Shown piece by piece: positions 4,979 to 9,338 of a stretch of 9,338 nucleotides of DNA (position 1 is the stretch's first letter; each line of letters opens with the position of its first letter). The stretch comes from Gammaproteobacteria bacterium. GTDB taxonomy: Bacteria > Pseudomonadota > Gammaproteobacteria > UBA4575. Both the position numbers and the translations under genes were made by a program. Below the pieces are notes generated by a model. It did not search any database. It had not been told where the DNA came from and was given only the letters and a program-made list of their open reading frames with translations. The DNA lies in NCBI GenBank assembly GCA_027297825.1, contig JAPUHH010000080.1, positions 1 through 9,338 of the forward strand. The letters run 5' to 3'.

Positions 4979-6151
4979 CTAAGTTAAGTGTAGTTTATTT
5001 TTTTGAAAATGGGTTAATGCTTTGCCGCTATCAATTGCACTTCTAATTCTGTCTGCTGCATCTTGTATATTTTTTTCTAGCCCCATATGCGAAAGCATAA
5101 TTGCGCCAGAGTAGATCAAGCTGTCACGAGCAGGGCCTTGTTGGCCTGCTAAAGCAGATAGTCCTGCTTCGGCGGCATGTTTGGCAAGTTGATCAATATC
5201 AAGCTTGGTGGCCGTGTCATCGCCTATGTTTTTAGCAGGTGGCAAATCAGGTAATGGAACCGCACGCACATTTTGCTGAATATTAATCTTTTCAGGGTGA
5301 ATTTCTATTTCAGTGAGCTCGCTTATGCTTGGGTCTTGCCCATCATTTTTTCCATAATTTTTAAAGGCAAAGTACTTTGATTTTTGTTTTAATGAAGGGA
5401 TTACTCCGCCTTCAACGCCTCTTACCAGTACTGCCGAATCAAACCCGGATAGCTTGGCCAAATATTCATACACAGGTGGGTAGGGCTTATGTACGTAACC
5501 TGTCATTAGGTGTGTAGCACTTTTGCCGCGTACTGGGCCAATCAAAACTTCTACGGTAGTAATGACGGGTCGCTTAACAATTTTTGTGCGCAAAGGGACT
5601 AAATCATGTAGAGCAGGGCAAGTCGCTTTTTGGTCGACATAGGCCCAACCAATTGCTGGATTATTTATTTGCTGCACCGCTTGCTGCGGTGTGAAATCAA
5701 TATTGATGTTTGCGGCACGCAGCACTTTGCGATGCGTGGCTCCATATTTAGGCCCTACCATTTCCGCACCATGAGAAACAGCATGCAAACCAGAGGCAGC
5801 CAGCACAGCAGGTAAAAAAGGTGAAATCGGTAAGCCGCGTGTATAGCCATCATAGGGGTCTGCGATATCAATAATATGATCCACATCGGCTGTGACAATA
5901 TTTGCGGCATCCAAAATCGCTTGTAGGCTGCCACCATTCTCATCCAATGTTTCGCGCTTCATGCGCAAAGCAATCAAGAAGATGCCGGCCTGCACAGCAT
6001 CCGCAGTGCCCGCTAATATATGGCGCATCGCATCTCGCGCTTCCTCAAAGGAAATGTCTTTACTATATTCCGGCCCCGTCGCAACACGCTGAATATAAGA
6101 GCGCATGGCAAGATTTGCGTCGGGATTAATTTGTTGTTTGATTGCAGACAT
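4979..6151 (-). CDS. TrpD-like glycosyl transferase family 3 protein (anthranilate phosphoribosyltransferase homologue)
   Basis: The 390-residue protein begins MSAIKQQINPD. Residues 16-86 form the small helical domain of the TrpD/nucleoside-phosphorylase fold (MRSYIQRVATG, FEEARDAMRHILAGTADAVQAGIFLIALRMK). The large alpha/beta domain follows, with IADPYDGYTRGLPIS (96-110) in the place of the phosphate-binding GTGGD loop, SHGAEMVGPKYGATH (126-140) in the place of the KHGNR segment, and IGPVRGKSATHLMTGYVHKPYP further on. These substitutions make true anthranilate phosphoribosyl transfer doubtful; a related phosphoribosyl, nucleic-acid-binding or nucleoside role is more likely. A long frame continues upstream to 6385, but family similarity starts at the ATG at 6149-6151, so I place the start there; its ribosome site is weak. 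It is followed by the 64-residue gene after 16 bases. The fold is confident, the substrate unknown. Confidence 0.85.
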   Translation of the reverse strand: MSAIKQQINPDANLAMRSYIQRVATGPEYSKDISFEEARDAMRHILAGTADAVQAGIFLIALRMKRETLDENGGSLQAILDAANIVTADVDHIIDIADPYDGYTRGLPISPFLPAVLAASGLHAVSHGAEMVGPKYGATHRKVLRAANINIDFTPQQAVQQINNPAIGWAYVDQKATCPALHDLVPLRTKIVKRPVITTVEVLIGPVRGKSATHLMTGYVHKPYPPVYEYLAKLSGFDSAVLVRGVEGGVIPSLKQKSKYFAFKNYGKNDGQDPSISELTEIEIHPEKINIQQNVRAVPLPDLPPAKNIGDDTATKLDIDQLAKHAAEAGLSALAGQQGPARDSLIYSGAIMLSHMGLEKNIQDAADRIRSAIDSGKALTHFQKNKLHLT

Positions 6152-6559
6152 TAGGCCAATGATGCCACTAAAGATGAGGTACCGCAGGATACAAAAGGCG
6201 GTATATCCCCTATATATCCCCATCGAGGGGCTAGTAGATCTCCCAAAATGTGATTTTTGCCTTAATATCGCGTTGCATCGCTCTCTCAAATACCTGTTGA
6301 CTCGCGTGCAAATTCCGCTTTTCAAAAGCAATGCGCCTTGTCTTGTGTGCAGGTCGTATGAGATGCCGGGTTTGCATCGATACATGGGGGTAACTTATTA
6401 GGACAACGCAGGAGCAGTTGCCAAGAAGCAATAACCGGTGGTGACAAAAACCACAACTTTTCACACTATACTTATATATTGGGTTATTCCTACCGTTTTG
6501 GGTATTCACGTATTATGGGTCGCTGATTTAACACCCGCGTAACAATTTTTGGAGTCAAC
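6152..6559. other. divergent intergenic region
   Basis: This 408-bp region separates the minus-strand TrpD-like gene from the plus-strand Sel1 gene and must hold both promoters. Near the TrpD side there are small dyads: TACCGC (6180-6185) against GCGGTA (6198-6203), and CCCC-ATCGA-GGGG (6218-6230), plus two copies of TATATCCCC (6202-6210 and 6213-6221), which could form alternative leader hairpins on the minus strand. Near the Sel1 side, GTGGT and ACCAC form a 5-bp dyad around 6440, followed by AT-rich DNA with candidate -10 boxes (TATACT, TATTAT). The frames at 6105-6401 and 6231-6509 look non-coding. Confidence 0.45.
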
Positions 6560-7006
6560 ATGCCTGACATTTCTGATGATGATATGGATTATACGAGTGG
6601 GGTTATAGCATTTGAGGCCAGACAATTTTCCAGAGCCATGCAATTGCTTTCTCCACTTGCGGAAAAAGGCAGCGCGGATGCGCAACACCGTTGTGCCATC
6701 ATGTATCAAAATGGTTTGGGAGTGGTGGTATATCCTGAGGCTGCACTGAAATGGATGCAAGCCGCCGCAGAGCAAGGTCACGCACTTGCACAACATGGTT
6801 TGGGTTTTATGTATATGGAAGGCGATTGCGTCGAAAAGAATGGCGAAGAAGCGGTAAAGTGGTTTACTCAAGCGGCTGATCAAGGCCTGCAAGGTTCGCA
6901 AACAACACTGGCAATGATGTATGAAGAAGGCCGCGGTGTGGAGAAGGATTTAGAAAAAGCTAAAGAATGGTATACCAAAGCTGGGTTTGGTCCCGACGAA
7001 ATTTAA
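6560..7006 (+). CDS. Sel1-like repeat protein
   Basis: The 148-residue protein consists almost entirely of Sel1-like (SEL1/TPR-like) helical repeats: residues 38-73 (ADAQHRCAIMYQNGLGV, EAALKWMQAAAEQG), 74-109 (ALAQHGLGFMYMEGDCV, EEAVKWFTQAADQG) and 110-142 (GSQTTLAMMYEEGRGV, EKAKEWYTKAG), with a half repeat before them (AFEARQFSRAMQLLSPLAEKG). Such repeats form a solenoid for protein-protein contact and do no chemistry themselves. There is no signal peptide; the acidic N-terminus MPDISDDDMD indicates a cytosolic protein. The ATG follows GGAG with 7-base spacing. It lies 79 bp before the MoxR gene on the same strand, so it may be co-transcribed with that pair and act as an adaptor. The family is clear, the partner is not. 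Confidence 0.92.
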   Translation: MPDISDDDMDYTSGVIAFEARQFSRAMQLLSPLAEKGSADAQHRCAIMYQNGLGVVVYPEAALKWMQAAAEQGHALAQHGLGFMYMEGDCVEKNGEEAVKWFTQAADQGLQGSQTTLAMMYEEGRGVEKDLEKAKEWYTKAGFGPDEI

Positions 7007-7085
7007 TGTTATACCTTGTTTTTCTTTATTGGTGTCGCGATATTTTCATGGGTAAACAATATTTACAATTTATTAAGTACTCGTT

Positions 7086-8135
7086 ATGCGACCTGCACAT
7101 TTATTAGTTGTACTGGGAAAAGAATTTAACAGCGCGGCGACAGGGCATCATACGCCTGTAATGTTGTGGGGCGCCCCGGGGGTGGGTAAATCGCAAATGG
7201 TTGCGCAAGTAGCCCAAATTAATAAAGTTGAAGTGATTGATATACGTTTATCACAAATGGAACCCAGTGATTTGCGCGGTATTCCGTTTCGTGATCATGA
7301 CACGGTGGAGTGGGCAATACCCTCAATGTTACCTGATGTAAAAAGGCATGGAGAAAATGGAATTTTATTTTTAGATGAAATTACCTCTGCCGCGCCCAGT
7401 GTGTCTGCTGCAGCTTATCAACTTATTCTTGATCGTCGTTTGGGTCAATATCGGGTCCCAAAAGGTTGGGCAATCTTTGCAGCCGGCAATCGTCAGGGAG
7501 ATCGAGGTGTTACCTATACCATGCCTGCGCCATTGGCCAATCGGTTTTCGCATTTTGAAGTGGATATTAATCTAGATGATTGGGTGGCTTGGGCCTATGA
7601 CAATCAAATTGATGAAAGGATCATTGCCTTTTTGCGTTTTCGACCGGATTTATTATTTGATTTTGACCCTGCGCATAATCCAGTTGCATTTCCATCGCCA
7701 CGTTCATGGGAGTTTGCGCATCGCGCGCTATCAAAGTTTTCGGATCGACCTGATTTATTAACGGGTGCTTTACAAGCATGCGTAGGACCGGCTGCTGGTG
7801 TTGAGCTCAATGCATTCATTGCAAATCTTGATCAAATGCCTGACCTTGAAGCGATTATTCGGGGTGAAGATGTGGCGGCACCGCAAGAAATTGATTTGCA
7901 ATATGCAGTAGCTTCGGCGTTAGTAGGTCAAGCCATTCGAGTTAAAGAGACTACAAAAGCAAATGTTGTGCAAGGGAATATTTTGAATTATGCAGGGCGA
8001 TTCCCGCAACGTGAAATGGGTGTGATGATGGTTTCGGATATGCATCGTGCTATCGGCGAAGATCTTTTTAGCCTGCCGGAGTTTGCAAGCTGGGCAGACA
8101 AGATTGCTGACATTATGATCTACGATCATGCCTAA
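7086..8135 (+). CDS. MoxR-family AAA+ ATPase
   Basis: The 349-residue protein is a AAA+ ATPase of the MoxR group. It has Walker A G29-APGVGK-S36, Walker B ILFLDE (93-98), sensor 1 N135 in FAAGNR, the conserved arginine after PAPLANR (R153) and a sensor-2 region with FPSPRSWEFAHRAL. The start MRPAHLLVVL is the usual start of this branch, although the ribosome site is weak. MoxR ATPases form hexamers and, with a VWA-domain partner, help to assemble or activate target complexes, for instance by metal insertion. The adjacent VWA gene, 39 bases downstream, makes this a classic pair. All catalytic residues are present, so it should be active. The gene also contains DIRLSQMEPSDLRGIP (52-67), the typical MoxR segment after the first strand. 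The target is unknown. Confidence 0.95.
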   Translation: MRPAHLLVVLGKEFNSAATGHHTPVMLWGAPGVGKSQMVAQVAQINKVEVIDIRLSQMEPSDLRGIPFRDHDTVEWAIPSMLPDVKRHGENGILFLDEITSAAPSVSAAAYQLILDRRLGQYRVPKGWAIFAAGNRQGDRGVTYTMPAPLANRFSHFEVDINLDDWVAWAYDNQIDERIIAFLRFRPDLLFDFDPAHNPVAFPSPRSWEFAHRALSKFSDRPDLLTGALQACVGPAAGVELNAFIANLDQMPDLEAIIRGEDVAAPQEIDLQYAVASALVGQAIRVKETTKANVVQGNILNYAGRFPQREMGVMMVSDMHRAIGEDLFSLPEFASWADKIADIMIYDHA

Positions 8136-8174
8136 TTGAATTAACGAGATTAAATTCTTTTTGTGGCTGCTTGC

Positions 8175-9338
8175 ATGGTTGATCCGGATATTCAAAACAA
8201 ACTAGCCGCGGCAAGAACACGTTTAATTTTAGACAAGCCGTTTTTGGGCGCTTTGGTGTTGCGATTATCAGTGGTGGCAGCGAATCCTAAATGGTGCAAA
8301 ACGGCTGCAACTGATGCGCGCAAGTTTTTTTACAACCAAGATTATATTCACGCGCTTACTATTGAAGAAACGCAATTTGTATTAGCGAAACAAGCCTTGC
8401 ATTGTGCATTATCACATTTTGCGCGCAGACAGAGTCGTATAAAACATCGTTGGGAGCTGGCTTGTGACTATGCAGTGAATCCATTGCTGATTAATGACGG
8501 ATTGAAACCACCACCTGGTACCATGGTGGAGGATAGTTATGAGGGCATGACTGCAGAAGAAATCTATCATTGTATCGATGAGTTCGACAACGACAACTCA
8601 GAGCAAGAGAAACAAAGCAATGAATCAGAAGATGATGGCGCGCACGACCCTTTGCAAAATGAGGGTGATCAAGATCAAAGTCAGCAGGCAGAAGATTTCT
8701 CAGAACCCCTACCTGATGATGAAATAAATCAACTACAAGGTTTTGCTTCGCAACCCTCTCCGTTAACCCCACAAGAGCAAGAAGAATTATCTTTGCAATG
8801 GCAGCAGCGTTTAGCGGGTGCAGCGCAACAAGCGATGCAAGCTGGGAAAATGGGCGCTTCCATGGCGCGGTTGGTGGATTTCATGCTACAACCCAAATTG
8901 CCTTGGCGCATGTTGTTAGCACGCTATATGACCGCGAGTGCGCGCGACGATTATAGCTATGCAAGACCTTCTGCACGTCGAGGGGGGCCAGCAATATTTC
9001 CGAGTTTGCGCAGTTCGCAAATAAATGTAGCGGTGGGGATTGATATCAGTGGCTCGGTAGACGATGAGGAAATGAATGAGTTTATGTCCGAGGTCGATGC
9101 CATTAAGGGTAATATGCGCGCAAGAATTACTTTGTTACCTTGTGATGCGGAACTTGCACAAGGTGCGCCGTGGATTTTTGAGCCTTGGGAAGAAATTGTC
9201 TTACCCACTACGTTAAAAGGCGGAGGTGGAACAAATTTTTGTCCAGTTTTTGAATGGCTAGATCAGCAAGATCAACATCCAGATTTGTTAGTCTACTTTA
9301 CGGATTGCCAAGGTGATTTTCCGGATGTTATTCCAAGT
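8175..9338 (+). CDS. VWA-domain DUF2201-type protein, partial at the window end
   Basis: The frame opens at ATG 8175 (an in-frame GTG at 8163 is possible; neither has a good ribosome site) and stays open for 388 codons to the window end. The N-terminal part (about 1-125) resembles the putative metallopeptidase domain of DUF2201 proteins, but the expected HExxH helix reads K72-Q73-A74-L75-H76, followed by CALSH81, so the first histidine and catalytic glutamate are absent. Residues about 125-205 form an acidic, glutamine-rich linker. The C-terminal part is a von Willebrand A-like domain with an intact metal-binding site: D290-x-S292-x-S294 in GIDISGSV, T353 in GGGGTNF and D377 in YFTDCQGD. VWA proteins of this kind bind targets for MoxR ATPases, and the MoxR gene ends 39 bases upstream. 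Most of the protein is probably in view. Family confidence is high; peptidase activity is unlikely. Confidence 0.88.
   Translation, partial: MVDPDIQNKLAAARTRLILDKPFLGALVLRLSVVAANPKWCKTAATDARKFFYNQDYIHALTIEETQFVLAKQALHCALSHFARRQSRIKHRWELACDYAVNPLLINDGLKPPPGTMVEDSYEGMTAEEIYHCIDEFDNDNSEQEKQSNESEDDGAHDPLQNEGDQDQSQQAEDFSEPLPDDEINQLQGFASQPSPLTPQEQEELSLQWQQRLAGAAQQAMQAGKMGASMARLVDFMLQPKLPWRMLLARYMTASARDDYSYARPSARRGGPAIFPSLRSSQINVAVGIDISGSVDDEEMNEFMSEVDAIKGNMRARITLLPCDAELAQGAPWIFEPWEEIVLPTTLKGGGGTNFCPVFEWLDQQDQHPDLLVYFTDCQGDFPDVIPS

Noticed and set aside
6152..6385. A 78-codon N-terminal extension of the TrpD-like protein
   Set aside because: The extension is cysteine- and arginine-rich with no family resemblance, while the known fold begins right after the ATG at 6149-6151.
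6231..6901. Minus-strand frames opposite and upstream of the Sel1 gene
   Set aside because: They are shadows with cysteine-, histidine- and arginine-rich translations; the plus-strand Sel1 repeats are unambiguous.

Overview
The window looks like a piece of chromosome from a moderately AT-rich gammaproteobacterium, probably one with sulfur metabolism. The main grounds are a DsrC/TusE-family gene, a 4Fe-4S ferredoxin-type protein and several conserved but poorly characterised genes of a kind I associate with sulfur-oxidising Proteobacteria. This lineage assignment is inference; nothing here names a species. I see no rRNA, tRNA, CRISPR array, transposase or phage gene.

Layout. Positions 1-126 hold the C-terminal end of a ferredoxin-like protein on the plus strand, followed by about 370 bp of AT-rich DNA with no convincing gene. 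On the minus strand come a DsrC-like protein lacking the last conserved cysteine (496-834), then a two-gene unit of a GNAT acetyltransferase (1107-1541) and a 2-oxoglutarate/Fe(II) dioxygenase (1550-2143), then a 347-residue conserved protein (2214-3257) whose only good promoter element would give an almost leaderless mRNA. On the plus strand, a 204-residue conserved hypothetical protein (3440-4054) is preceded by a 17-codon mini-ORF that repeats its first nine residues with synonymous codons. Next is a small exported protein (4173-4445) boxed between two 27-bp inverted-repeat arms. A repeat-like non-coding stretch with a perfect 13-bp hairpin separates it from a minus-strand pair: a TrpD/thymidine-phosphorylase-fold protein (4979-6151) and a 64-residue conserved protein (4768-4962). 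After a 400-bp divergent intergenic region, the plus strand carries a Sel1-repeat protein (6560-7006), a MoxR-type AAA+ ATPase (7086-8135) and a VWA/DUF2201-type protein (8175 to the window end).

How the genes may work together. The clearest functional unit is MoxR ATPase plus VWA protein, a recurrent chaperone-like pair that remodels or activates a partner complex; the Sel1 protein may be its scaffold. The DsrC-like protein could sense or relay sulfur through its single retained cysteine. The acetyltransferase and dioxygenase are probably co-translated. The targets of all these genes are unknown from the sequence.

The observations I rate highest are the synonymous N-terminal duplication at 3385-3466, the inverted repeats boxing the small exported gene, the CysA-less DsrC-like protein with a C-terminal tail, and the VWA protein whose expected HExxH site reads KQALH.
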